Below are positions 1-6,855 of a stretch of 42,373 bases of DNA, piece by piece (positions within the stretch are counted from its first letter, which is position 1; every line of letters starts with the position of its first letter). This DNA is from Chitinophagaceae bacterium. GTDB taxonomy: Bacteria > Bacteroidota > Bacteroidia > Chitinophagales > Chitinophagaceae. Location of the stretch: NCBI GenBank assembly GCA_019247775.1, contig JAFBAN010000002.1:1-42373 (forward strand), read 5' to 3'. Under the pieces are notes generated by a model. The model saw only the letters and a program-made list of their open reading frames with translations. It was not told the DNA's origin and did no database searches. The position numbers and the translations under genes are program-made.

Positions 1-560
1 CCGACCTTCGTCCGGTAGCCCCGCTGCAACTGCTCGATGATCAGCGACAACTGGTCCGCCCGGATCTGCGCCTTCAGCCCCGTTTTTTCCAGCGCCCGCT
101 CGACATCATATCCGTAACTGTCGAAATACCGTCGCACGCGAAACCGCTCCGGCGACTCTTTCCGCTCAAGGTCCAGCTCCATCCACACTTTGCGGCCCGA
201 ATGTTCATTTTTGCCCGCGTAGTCCGCATATATGGGCCGTCCCGCCAGAAGGTGCCCCGCCTGCAGGAAACTGGTGTTAAGATGACCCGACTGCCGGATT
301 TGGAAACTGTGGCTGCGTTTCTCTTTCCCTACCGTCAGAGTCGCCAAGTACCGGTTGAAGAACCAATAGTCCTCTTGTTTACCCCGGCCAAAATATAAAT
401 CTGCCTCCAGCACCCCGTCCCTGTCTTCCTCGTGTACCGCCTGCAGCACGAATGTCTCTTCTCCGGCCTCCATTTTTTCCTGCAGCGATCCGAACAACCC
501 TTCCCCAAACCCGGTAAAACGCAACTGGTTCATTAAAAACTTCAAATTGTCTGCTTTCAT
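1..560 (-). CDS. Mobile-element-associated hypothetical protein, 3' part cut by window edge
   Basis: The minus-strand frame opens with ATG at 560 and stays open to base 1, giving at least 186 residues; the C-terminus is outside the window. The start reads MKADNLKFLMNQLRFTGFGE. From memory of the family, this resembles a conserved Bacteroidota protein of about 190 residues that travels with conjugative and mobilizable elements and has no assigned function. It is soluble and rich in charged and aromatic residues, with no signal peptide or membrane segment. It is divergent from the metalloprotease gene and separated from it by a palindrome-bearing spacer. The family resemblance is a recollection; the open frame is directly seen. 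Confidence 0.75.
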   Translation of the reverse strand, partial: MKADNLKFLMNQLRFTGFGEGLFGSLQEKMEAGEETFVLQAVHEEDRDGVLEADLYFGRGKQEDYWFFNRYLATLTVGKEKRSHSFQIRQSGHLNTSFLQAGHLLAGRPIYADYAGKNEHSGRKVWMELDLERKESPERFRVRRYFDSYGYDVERALEKTGLKAQIRADQLSLIIEQLQRGYRTKV

Positions 561-610
561 AACGACTGGTTTTAGAATCCAAATCTACCAGCCCACCTAT
601 GTCCCGTTGT

Positions 611-651
611 TTCGACAAGTCGAATTCTACTGATTAATTCGACTTCTCGAA
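611..651. repeat. Long inverted repeat in a divergent intergenic spacer (candidate operator)
   Basis: Arms 611-626 and 636-651 are 16 nt each and pair except for one C/C mismatch, around a 9-nt loop. The inner 10 bp (AAGTCGAATT / AATTCGACTT) are perfect. It lies between the divergent starts at 560 and 699. No T-run follows on either strand, so an operator for a dimeric regulator is more likely than a terminator. The nearby Crp-like protein is one candidate binder; that is inference. Confidence 0.6.
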
Positions 652-698
652 TCCATACAACCCAATCCTGTCACAGCTTTGCCTCAACAAAACATCCC

Positions 699-1634
699 AT
701 GACCAGGTATTCCCAATTCATTCTAGCCTTGCTACATGTATTCCTGTGCTGGCATCTCACGGTATGGATACTCCAGCTATCGGTTCCGGCTCATTGGTTT
801 GGCTATTGGTTGCTGTTCTGCACCACCTCGGTCTGGTGGCATGCCCCCTTTGTCAGGTTGTTCATGAACATTCGAAAGCCATTTTCTGAAGAGAAGGCGG
901 TGCTGATGCCTCTGTTTAACGAGCTGTGCCTACGGTCCGGTGACACCCGCAAATACAGAATCCTAATCGCTGAAAAGCCGGGTATTGGCGCTTTTGCCTT
1001 CGGTACAAATATCATTGCAATCAATAAGCCCTGCCTGAAGGAGCTTAGACCGGACCAACTCGCAGCCATCCTGGCCCATGAAATTGGTCACCACCAGACC
1101 TGGGATCCTGCCGCCGGATTTTGTATCAGTACTTGTTCCAAACTTCCGTTTATTATCATGCGCGTCTTTCACCGGAACAAGGTAAGAGTGATGCTAACTG
1201 GCCTGATGACCTTGCTCACTGGCATGTTGGTTTATTATGTACCCGCAACCTCAGAGAACGCGGCGCCACTTCTTCTCGCCTGCCGACTTTGGCTATCCTT
1301 GGTAAGCATTGTCTATTGGAACCTGCTCTTTTTGTTCCTCTACCGCATCGACGGCCGCTACACAGAATATCGCCAGGACGCTTGTGCCCAACGTTTAGGC
1401 TACGGCGCCGCTCTTGTCACTGTCTTAAAAGGATTTATTACAAAAGAATTCTCTGACGTGCGTCCCTGGTCTGTCATCTATTTCGGCACACATCCGATAA
1501 CGCATAGTCGAATCGCGAGATTGGAAGAACTCGAAGAATCATCCGGTGCAGGTTCATCCCTGTATGCGCATTCTGCCTCGAAGGGTACTCAGGTAAGTTT
1601 CGTTGACACCGAGATAACTGGCAAGGTATTTTGA
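699..1634 (+). CDS. M48-family membrane zinc metalloprotease
   Basis: This 311-residue protein starts with hydrophobic membrane segments (about residues 8-50), followed by a zinc-binding HEIGH motif near residues 127-131 (context LAAILAHEIGH). More membrane segments follow around residues 165-220. The sequence RYTEYRQDACA near residue 220 provides the downstream Glu/Asp expected of the M48 third-ligand region. M48 proteases (HtpX/Ste24 type) degrade or process membrane proteins at the inner face of the inner membrane. The gene sits in the mobile element as probable cargo. Its last 81 bases overlap the 3' end of the convergent Crp-like gene, so the extreme C-terminal tail may be a recent extension. 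M56 is an alternative, but the HEIGH and EYRQDACA pattern favours M48. Confidence 0.82.
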   Translation: MTRYSQFILALLHVFLCWHLTVWILQLSVPAHWFGYWLLFCTTSVWWHAPFVRLFMNIRKPFSEEKAVLMPLFNELCLRSGDTRKYRILIAEKPGIGAFAFGTNIIAINKPCLKELRPDQLAAILAHEIGHHQTWDPAAGFCISTCSKLPFIIMRVFHRNKVRVMLTGLMTLLTGMLVYYVPATSENAAPLLLACRLWLSLVSIVYWNLLFLFLYRIDGRYTEYRQDACAQRLGYGAALVTVLKGFITKEFSDVRPWSVIYFGTHPITHSRIARLEELEESSGAGSSLYAHSASKGTQVSFVDTEITGKVF

Positions 1635-2174
1635 AGGAACCCGCTGCAGCAATTGCGGAAACTGCTCCTGGAGGTACTGGTAACTTTCCTCAGCCTTCTT
1701 ATAGCGGATTGCACGTAACTGCCGGATCGCTTGCACATAATATCGCTCGGTTAATTTACGTCCGTGATGATTGAACGCAGGAAATCGTTCATACAGATAG
1801 TCAAGCTCTTTACGCGGAATGCTCACAGTAACAGTTGGCTCCAGCGCCTGTATAAATTCATGTGATGGCTGGGCCTCAAAATACGACTCAACGCATATGG
1901 CCAAATCTCCTTCCATCAAAAACCAGCTCGATATTTCTTTTTCCGCCTCGCCGATTTTTGAACGCGCATCCGAAAATATCCGCACCAGCCCCTTCGCGAT
2001 AAAACTCATACGTTCCGCTGCCTCTCCGACCTTCAGGATAAAATCCTTAGGCCCATATTCGTGCACCACGAGCAGCGGCATCAGCGCTGCCTCAATCCCT
2101 TCCGGCAAGGGCCCTACCGAGCTAAGCAGCCCGATCGCCATCCGGCAATATTCATCCCTTTCCCTGGCTTCCAT
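1554..2174 (-). CDS. Crp/Fnr-like transcriptional regulator with cyclic-nucleotide-binding fold
   Basis: This 206-residue protein has an N-terminal cNMP-binding-like beta barrel (about residues 20-120; context FILKVGEAAERMSFIAKGLV) and a C-terminal helical region. That region ends in a helix-turn-helix-like stretch, VPSKYLASYLGVNETYLSTL, typical of the short Bacteroidota Crp-like regulators. The signalling ligand cannot be told from sequence. Its start is 11 bp from the divergent zinc-finger gene, and its 3' end overlaps the metalloprotease gene by 81 bp. An internal Met at residue 12 is an alternative start. It probably regulates element or cargo genes; that is inference. Confidence 0.85.
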   Translation of the reverse strand: MEARERDEYCRMAIGLLSSVGPLPEGIEAALMPLLVVHEYGPKDFILKVGEAAERMSFIAKGLVRIFSDARSKIGEAEKEISSWFLMEGDLAICVESYFEAQPSHEFIQALEPTVTVSIPRKELDYLYERFPAFNHHGRKLTERYYVQAIRQLRAIRYKKAEESYQYLQEQFPQLLQRVPSKYLASYLGVNETYLSTLRGRMRIQG

Positions 2175-2185
2175 GCATTAGATAT

Positions 2186-2578
2186 ATGTTACAAGTTACC
2201 GAATCAACCCAACAAAAGCACTGTGGCTATTGCGGCCGATCGCTTGATCCGCTAAAAGGCCGCGCCGACCGCCGCTACTGCGACGAACGATGCCGTTACA
2301 ACAAGCACAACCGCGACAAACAGCAGCGCGACCCCGAAGTCGCCCGCATCAACAAAATTCTCCAAGATAATCTGGTCATCCTGACCCGATGTCATGCCGA
2401 CAAGCAGGTTCCTGTTTACGACCGGCAAACACTGCTGCGCCTTGGCTTCAGTTTCGATTACTATACGATGGTTAAAGGCGACTATTTCTTCTGTTATTAC
2501 TACGGCTACACCAACGCTCGCAAAGAAAACCATATCCTCATTGTAAAAGGGTTTGACGACATCGTACGCAAACCCTAG
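2186..2578 (+). CDS. Small zinc-finger hypothetical protein
   Basis: The 130-residue protein carries an N-terminal treble-clef-like or zinc-ribbon pattern. CGYCG (residues about 13-17) is followed by YCDERCRYN (residues about 31-39), giving a Cys-x2-Cys ... Cys-x3-Cys array. A basic, polar stretch follows, then a Tyr-rich C-terminal part. Zinc fingers of this kind occur in small DNA- or RNA-binding proteins encoded near ssb genes in Bacteroidota; a specific function is not known. The gene is divergent from the Crp-like gene with only 11 bp between starts, so its promoter must lie inside the regulator's coding region. It is followed by the single-stranded DNA-binding gene. Confidence 0.7.
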   Translation: MLQVTESTQQKHCGYCGRSLDPLKGRADRRYCDERCRYNKHNRDKQQRDPEVARINKILQDNLVILTRCHADKQVPVYDRQTLLRLGFSFDYYTMVKGDYFFCYYYGYTNARKENHILIVKGFDDIVRKP

Positions 2579-2595
2579 TCGACTCCCTTTTATCC

Positions 2596-2634
2596 GTGTT
2601 ACACGAGTAATACTCATAACTACACGCGTAACAC
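2596..2634. promoter_or_regulatory. Composite inverted/direct repeat upstream of the ssb gene
   Basis: Arms 2596-2609 and 2621-2634 match as an inverted repeat at 12 of 14 positions around an 11-nt spacer. The same block contains a direct repeat, ACACGAGTAA at 2601 and ACACGCGTAA at 2622 (21-bp period), and a perfect CGTGT-T-ACACG palindrome at 2595-2605. It ends about 50 bp before the ssb start. An operator or iteron-like protein-binding site is likely. A terminator for the zinc-finger gene is possible but there is no strong T-run. Confidence 0.5.
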
Positions 2635-2687
2635 TTTGTTTCTGCATCGCCTTGAAGAAAACTTTGCCTTTACCAACAATCAGGCAA

Positions 2688-3017
2688 ATGAAAACGAGGA
2701 ACAAGGTGGAATTAATCGGCTACCTCGGATCCGATCCCAAGGTCGTCGCAATGTCTCACGGAAAAAGCAAAGTAACTCTCCGGCTCGCTACCGATTTCTA
2801 CTATCGGGACGATAAAACTAACCTGCACCGAGAGACCACCTGGCATGAAATAACCGTCTGGGACAAGCTTGCAGAAACGGTAATAGGCAACTTTATCAAA
2901 GGCAGCCATGTGCTGGTCGAAGGCAGGATCGAATATCGATCCTTTACTGACATAAAAGGCCGCATCCATCACAACGCGCAGGTTCGCGCCACCACCTTAA
3001 TAAACCTAGATCGATAA
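2688..3017 (+). CDS. ssb: Single-stranded DNA-binding protein (mobile-element type)
   Basis: The protein is 109 residues from ATG at 2688. An upstream in-frame extension to 2553 runs through the repeat block and lacks SSB character, so the shorter start is chosen. It is a single OB fold: it opens MKTRNKVELIGYLGSDPKVV and contains TTWHEITVWDKLAE and the typical GSHVLVEGRIEYR strand. It binds single-stranded DNA during replication, repair or conjugative entry. It lacks the Gly/Pro-rich linker and acidic C-terminal tip that chromosomal SSBs use to recruit partners, as is common in element-encoded copies. The next gene starts 4 bp after its stop, so the two are probably co-translated. Confidence 0.9.
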   Translation: MKTRNKVELIGYLGSDPKVVAMSHGKSKVTLRLATDFYYRDDKTNLHRETTWHEITVWDKLAETVIGNFIKGSHVLVEGRIEYRSFTDIKGRIHHNAQVRATTLINLDR

Positions 3018-3021
3018 AGCC

Positions 3022-3591
3022 ATGAAAAAGCACAATAAGTTCAACTATCATCAGCCGCGGAAAATATCCACCTGGGGCTTCAGTTTTGATTCCTTAACCG
3101 AATTGAAATACGCTATCTCTATCATGGAAGAATACGCTTTTCTCCGTGCTCCTGTATCGATTTATTATCATCCCGGAACATTGATCACACTCGATCAGGT
3201 CCGACGCTGTCACTTACGCTATACGCCTGACTTTCTAATCCGCCATAAGCGGACCCACAAGGCTTTCCTGGTAGAAGTCAAACCCCGCGCCTTCGCCGGC
3301 CACCCCCAACTTGACCTTAGGCGAAAAGTTGCGGAAAATTATATCTCCCGCAAGCGACTTGACTGGCAATTCAAAGTGGTGTACGACGACGAAATTTCCT
3401 TAACCGAGGAGCAACTTATCGACTTCGAAACCTGCGCAAAATTGCGCTCGAAAAAAGACATCGGCATGTGGCTCAAAGAATACCAGCACCGGATGACGAT
3501 CCTGACGGAATTATCTATCCACTCGTCGCCTACTTCTCTCACTGAATTCGTGCTGTCAGGTTCAAGCAGTAGGCAGGCGACGCTTTGGTAA
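3022..3591 (+). CDS. TnsA-like PD-(D/E)XK endonuclease-domain protein
   Basis: The 189-residue protein has the signature of a TnsA N-terminal nuclease fold. An early acidic residue in the SLTELKYA helix (about residue 26) is followed by YTPDFLI (Asp near residue 68) and, one strand later, AFLVEVKPR (Glu-x-Lys near residues 82-84). In Tn7, TnsA cuts the 5' ends of the transposon together with TnsB. No TnsB, TnsC or target selector is visible here, so this is a stand-alone nuclease. It lies 4 bp after ssb, suggesting a joint role in single-strand or branched DNA processing, defence or element maintenance. The fold call is from motifs only; function is inference. Confidence 0.65.
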   Translation: MKKHNKFNYHQPRKISTWGFSFDSLTELKYAISIMEEYAFLRAPVSIYYHPGTLITLDQVRRCHLRYTPDFLIRHKRTHKAFLVEVKPRAFAGHPQLDLRRKVAENYISRKRLDWQFKVVYDDEISLTEEQLIDFETCAKLRSKKDIGMWLKEYQHRMTILTELSIHSSPTSLTEFVLSGSSSRQATLW

Positions 3592-3625
3592 GCAGAGGCG
3601 CCAGATTCCTGTAGGTCACCACGAA

Positions 3626-3676
3626 GATTTCTTATCAACCCCTCCATTGGTATTGAGAGGGGATTGATAAGAAATC
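3626..3676. repeat. Long hairpin between the nuclease and DUF932 genes
   Basis: Arms 3626-3644 and 3657-3676 pair over 19 bp with a single extra base (GATTTCTTATCAA..CCCCTC against its complement) around a 12-nt loop. It lies 35 bp after the nuclease stop and 31 bp before the DUF932 start. Its core, CAA(A)(T)CCCCT...AGGGGATnTTG, recurs at 9238-9290 in the same element. It may be a terminator, a leader RNA structure or a protein site. Confidence 0.65.
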
Positions 3677-3707
3677 TCCTGTATTAATCATTAAAATTTT
3701 AATAAAC

Positions 3708-4769
3708 ATGTCACACCAGATTCATTTCAACGAAGCGACCAATCAGCACAGCTTTTTCTCTGTAAAAGAAAAGCCCTGGCATGGTCTGGGCAAGATCGTA
3801 AGCGATTATCCAACCAGTAAAGAGGCGCTTGTCTTCGCAGGTTTGGATTATACGGTCGAGAAGCGTCCGATGTTCACTTATGACAACGAAAACCAAGCTG
3901 CAAACGAAGCGACCGGCATTAAAATCCCGGAGATTCAGGTCCCAGACTATTATGCTACGATTCGCACCGACAATGAAACGGTGCTGGGCGTAGTTGGCAA
4001 AGACTATGAAGTAGTCCAAAATATCGATGCTTTCTCCTTCTTCGATTCTATCGTAGGTAGTGGGGATGGTATCTTGTATGAGACCGCCGGGGCGCTGAAC
4101 AAAGGCGAGCGTATCTTCATTACCGCAAAGCTACCGGGTTATATCCGAGTTGGTCACGATGACCTGACGGAGAAATACCTGTTTTTAACCACCTCTCACG
4201 ACGGATTCGGGAGCATTACTGCCGCCTTTACGCCGATCCGGATCGTATGCAACAACACGTTAAACGCTGCTCTCCGAAACCATAGCCACGCAGTCAAAAT
4301 TCGTCACACTTCGAATGCTAAAGAACGCCTTGCCCAAGCACATAGGCTAATGGGCATGAGCGACAATCTCGCCCACGAAATGGAAGCAATTTTCAACCAT
4401 TGGACCCAGGTCCGGATCACGGACAAACAGGTGCGCAAATTAATCGAGGCTGCATTGGTTCCCAACAAAGAAGCGCTTCAAAAAATGCAGGCGGGCGATC
4501 TGGAGCAGGTATCCACCTATTACCAGAATATGTGTGATACCGCCTACACTTATGCCATGAGCAACCCGACCCAGTTGCATACAACTACCGCCGGGACACT
4601 TTTCGGGGCTTATAACGGTGTGACAGGATACTTCCAGAATATCCGCAAATACAAGGACAACACCGCCAAACTGAAGTCACAATTGTACGGGGGTCTGGCA
4701 CAACAAAGAAGCCAGGCTGCATTCGAGCTGTGCAGTCAATTTGCAAAGGATATTACCATCTTTAATTAA
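3708..4769 (+). CDS. DUF932 (phage/plasmid-like TIGR03299-type) protein
   Basis: This 353-residue soluble protein begins MSHQIHFNEATNQHSFFSVK and continues with KPWHGLG, a hallmark of the DUF932 / TIGR03299 family found on phages, plasmids and integrative elements across bacteria. No enzymatic motif is known for the family; a role in the early life of the element after entry is often assumed but not shown. The gene stands alone, with a strong hairpin before it (3626-3676) and a terminator after it (4776-4802), so it is likely a monocistronic and well expressed unit. Confidence 0.88.
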   Translation: MSHQIHFNEATNQHSFFSVKEKPWHGLGKIVSDYPTSKEALVFAGLDYTVEKRPMFTYDNENQAANEATGIKIPEIQVPDYYATIRTDNETVLGVVGKDYEVVQNIDAFSFFDSIVGSGDGILYETAGALNKGERIFITAKLPGYIRVGHDDLTEKYLFLTTSHDGFGSITAAFTPIRIVCNNTLNAALRNHSHAVKIRHTSNAKERLAQAHRLMGMSDNLAHEMEAIFNHWTQVRITDKQVRKLIEAALVPNKEALQKMQAGDLEQVSTYYQNMCDTAYTYAMSNPTQLHTTTAGTLFGAYNGVTGYFQNIRKYKDNTAKLKSQLYGGLAQQRSQAAFELCSQFAKDITIFN

Positions 4770-4775
4770 TCACTC

Positions 4776-4802
4776 AGGCGGGAACTCCAAGGGTTCCCGC
4801 CT
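4776..4802 (+). terminator. Rho-independent terminator after DUF932 gene
   Basis: A perfect 10-bp stem (AGGCGGGAAC / GTTCCCGCCT) with a 7-nt loop begins 6 bp after the DUF932 stop and is followed by a T-rich stretch. Confidence 0.85.
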
Positions 4803-4815
4803 TTAATTAATTCTC

Positions 4816-4998
4816 ATGTATATCACAGACAATACCGGCCGGCAAATCAAGGTTACAGATTTGGACGCCGCACTCGCTCAGGCTGAGCTATTCGCTCAAT
4901 ATTTTCATGAAGACAAAGCGTTCAGCGATTTCGACGAATTGCAGAAGTCATACTGGCTCGATATTATCGCAAAATTGAAGGAATTAAAATCCGCATAG
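4816..4998 (+). CDS. Small acidic conserved protein (60 aa)
   Basis: The 60-residue protein starts MYITDNTGRQIKVTDLDAAL and is predicted mostly helical and acidic, with no signal or membrane segment. Similar short proteins with the same opening are remembered from Bacteroidota mobile elements, next to DUF932 genes; their function is unknown. It starts 14 bp after the DUF932 terminator stem, so it may depend on read-through or an embedded promoter. The regular codon use and the position support a real gene. Confidence 0.7.
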   Translation: MYITDNTGRQIKVTDLDAALAQAELFAQYFHEDKAFSDFDELQKSYWLDIIAKLKELKSA

Positions 4999-5106
4999 TA
5001 GCGACTATTTCAGCCGTAAATACTCTTTAGAATTGGCCCAAAGTTTCCCGAGCACCAGGGCCGGTCATCAACACAATGAACCAATTTTTGATTCTTTGTA
5101 TAATCG

Positions 5107-5200
5107 CCACCCTTCAGGTGGTAATTTTATATTCCTATTCAAGAAAGGCGCCTCACCAGCACCGGCAAGATGTACAAACGTTGCACGTTTGGGTTTATGG
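5107..5200. other. Candidate origin of transfer (oriT) upstream of the mob genes
   Basis: The spacer between the 60-residue gene and mobC (4999-5236) carries two hairpins. One is CCACC-CTTCA-GGTGG at 5107-5121. The other is a perfect CAAACGT-TGC-ACGTTTG at 5175-5191, directly followed by GGGTTTATGGG. A small inverted repeat beside a conserved single-strand nick region, immediately 5' of mobC and relaxase genes, is the usual oriT layout of MOBP systems. No exact match to a known nick site is claimed; the assignment is by position and structure. Confidence 0.45.
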
Positions 5201-5236
5201 GCACTCACTCGGAACTCGTTTGTGCTAGATGTGAAA

Positions 5237-5641
5237 ATGAAAATGATGAAGAAGGAAAAAAGCGTAGTCCGCAACAAATGGGTAACCGTACGCCTGAACG
5301 ATGCAGAGCATCAAAGGCTGGAACAGAACAGGCGACGGACCACCGAAAAAACCAACAGCAATTACTTACGCAAGCTGGCATTACAGGAACCAGTTACCAG
5401 GTATGTTCGCAACCAGTCGATAGATGAACTGACAGCAGCAGTCATTGGAGTAAAAAATGAGATCAATTTCATCGGCCACAATTTCAATCAGGTCGTGCAC
5501 AAGTTGCATACAATTGACCGTATCGCGGAATTCCGCAATTGGGCCCTTCAGTACGATTTGACTCGCGAACACATACAGGTCAAATTAGTCAGCCTGCTTT
5601 TACACATCGATCAAATGCTTTCACAATGGTCGCAAAAATAA
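5237..5641 (+). CDS. mobC: MobC-like relaxosome accessory protein
   Basis: The chosen start is ATG 5237 (134 residues). The frame is open back to 5033, but that region holds the oriT-like hairpins and does not look coding. The basic N-terminus (NKWVTVRLNDAEHQRLEQN) fits a ribbon-helix-helix DNA-binding domain, followed by SNYLRKLAL and an amphipathic helical C-terminus ending with a GHNFNQVVHKLH motif typical of plasmid mobilization MobC proteins. It is expected to bind oriT and help the relaxase open the strands. Its last 16 bases overlap the relaxase start, so the two are translationally coupled. Confidence 0.85.
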   Translation: MKMMKKEKSVVRNKWVTVRLNDAEHQRLEQNRRRTTEKTNSNYLRKLALQEPVTRYVRNQSIDELTAAVIGVKNEINFIGHNFNQVVHKLHTIDRIAEFRNWALQYDLTREHIQVKLVSLLLHIDQMLSQWSQK

Positions 5642-6846
5642 CCATGCCTATAACCGTAAATCGGGCACTTAACTACAACGAAAAGAAAGTGGAAAAAGGG
5701 AAAGCCAAGTGCATTGGCGAAGGAAACATGTTGTTGCCGGTCCCTTGTATGAATTTCTACCAGAAGCTGGATGTGTTTCAAAGCAGGAATGAACTGAACG
5801 AAAGAGCGCGAACCAAAACCATTCACATTTCCTTGAATTTTGATCCCTCAGAAAACCATTCCACGGAAAAGCTTAACAGAATCGCATCGGCCTATATGGA
5901 CCGCATTGGCTTTGGCGAACAACCTTATCTGATTTATCAGCACCTCGATGCAGCCCATCCTCACATTCATATTTTAAGTACGACTATACGGGCAGATGGA
6001 TCACGCATCAATACACACAACCTCGGTCGGAATCAATCCGAAATCGCACGCAAAGAGCTGGAAGAGATATTCGCACTGGTTCCTGCTTCGAAGCAAGAGA
6101 AGGTGATAGAATATATGCTTCGCCCAATTGAAATATTAAAAGCCGAATATGGCTACTCAGAGACCAGGCAGAGTATCGCCAATATCGTTACGCAGGTTAT
6201 TGACACGTATAATTTCATTTCTTTACCGGCATTTAATGCGGCCCTGAGCCAGTTTAATGTGATAGCAGATGAAGGAAAAGAAGAGGGTATTATAAGGCGT
6301 AATAAAGGCTTGCAATACCGTATGCTTGATGCAGGCGGGAACAAGATCGGAGTTCCTATCAAGGCCAGCGCCCTGCCTGGCAAGCCGACCCTGACTTCCC
6401 TGGAATGTAAATTCGACAGAAACCGGAAGAACCGGCCGCCAGTACTAACGGCGTTAAAAAGCACTATCAACACAGCCCTCGCAAAAAAGCCTCGAGATAT
6501 TCATCATCTGAAACGACAGCTGTCCAGTGACCAAGTAGCAACTATCCTAAGAAAAAACGAGTCGGGTCTTATCTATGGAATAACATTTATAGATCAGGTG
6601 AATCGTTCCGTAATCAACGGTTCCGAGCTGGGAAAACCATATAGCATTGCAGGGCTCGCAAAACGGCTTGAGCAAGTAACAGGTAAACACAATGAGAGCT
6701 TCGTACATGGTCTTTCCGCTCAGCCCCAAGACAACATCGAACTGGACCTGTTGGATTCGTTACTCAAACCCGAATGGGAACAGGAATCTACGCCACATGA
6801 ATTGAAAAAGCGACGCAAACAACAAAACGACAACCACAAATCATAA
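5626..6846 (+). CDS. MOBP-type relaxase (mobilization nuclease)
   Basis: The protein is 406 residues from ATG 5626; the nearby ATG at 5644 is an alternative. A candidate catalytic Tyr lies near residue 17 (ALNYNEKKVEKGKA). The metal-binding histidine motif HLDAAHPHIHIL lies near residues 105-116. Both match the relaxase/mobilization nuclease family (PF03432) of Bacteroidota mobilizable elements (BmgA/MobB-like). The enzyme nicks oriT, stays covalently bound to the 5' end and pilots the strand into the recipient. The C-terminal half is a long polar extension, ending in a basic KKRRKQQND stretch. It sits between mobC and the coupling protein gene, 9 bp before the latter. Confidence 0.92.
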   Translation: MVAKITMPITVNRALNYNEKKVEKGKAKCIGEGNMLLPVPCMNFYQKLDVFQSRNELNERARTKTIHISLNFDPSENHSTEKLNRIASAYMDRIGFGEQPYLIYQHLDAAHPHIHILSTTIRADGSRINTHNLGRNQSEIARKELEEIFALVPASKQEKVIEYMLRPIEILKAEYGYSETRQSIANIVTQVIDTYNFISLPAFNAALSQFNVIADEGKEEGIIRRNKGLQYRMLDAGGNKIGVPIKASALPGKPTLTSLECKFDRNRKNRPPVLTALKSTINTALAKKPRDIHHLKRQLSSDQVATILRKNESGLIYGITFIDQVNRSVINGSELGKPYSIAGLAKRLEQVTGKHNESFVHGLSAQPQDNIELDLLDSLLKPEWEQESTPHELKKRRKQQNDNHKS

Positions 6847-6855
6847 AACGGAAGC

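Noticed and set aside
5033..5236. N-terminal extension of MobC
   Set aside because: The region contains hairpins, and the translated residues lack MobC similarity; the start at 5237 fits the family.
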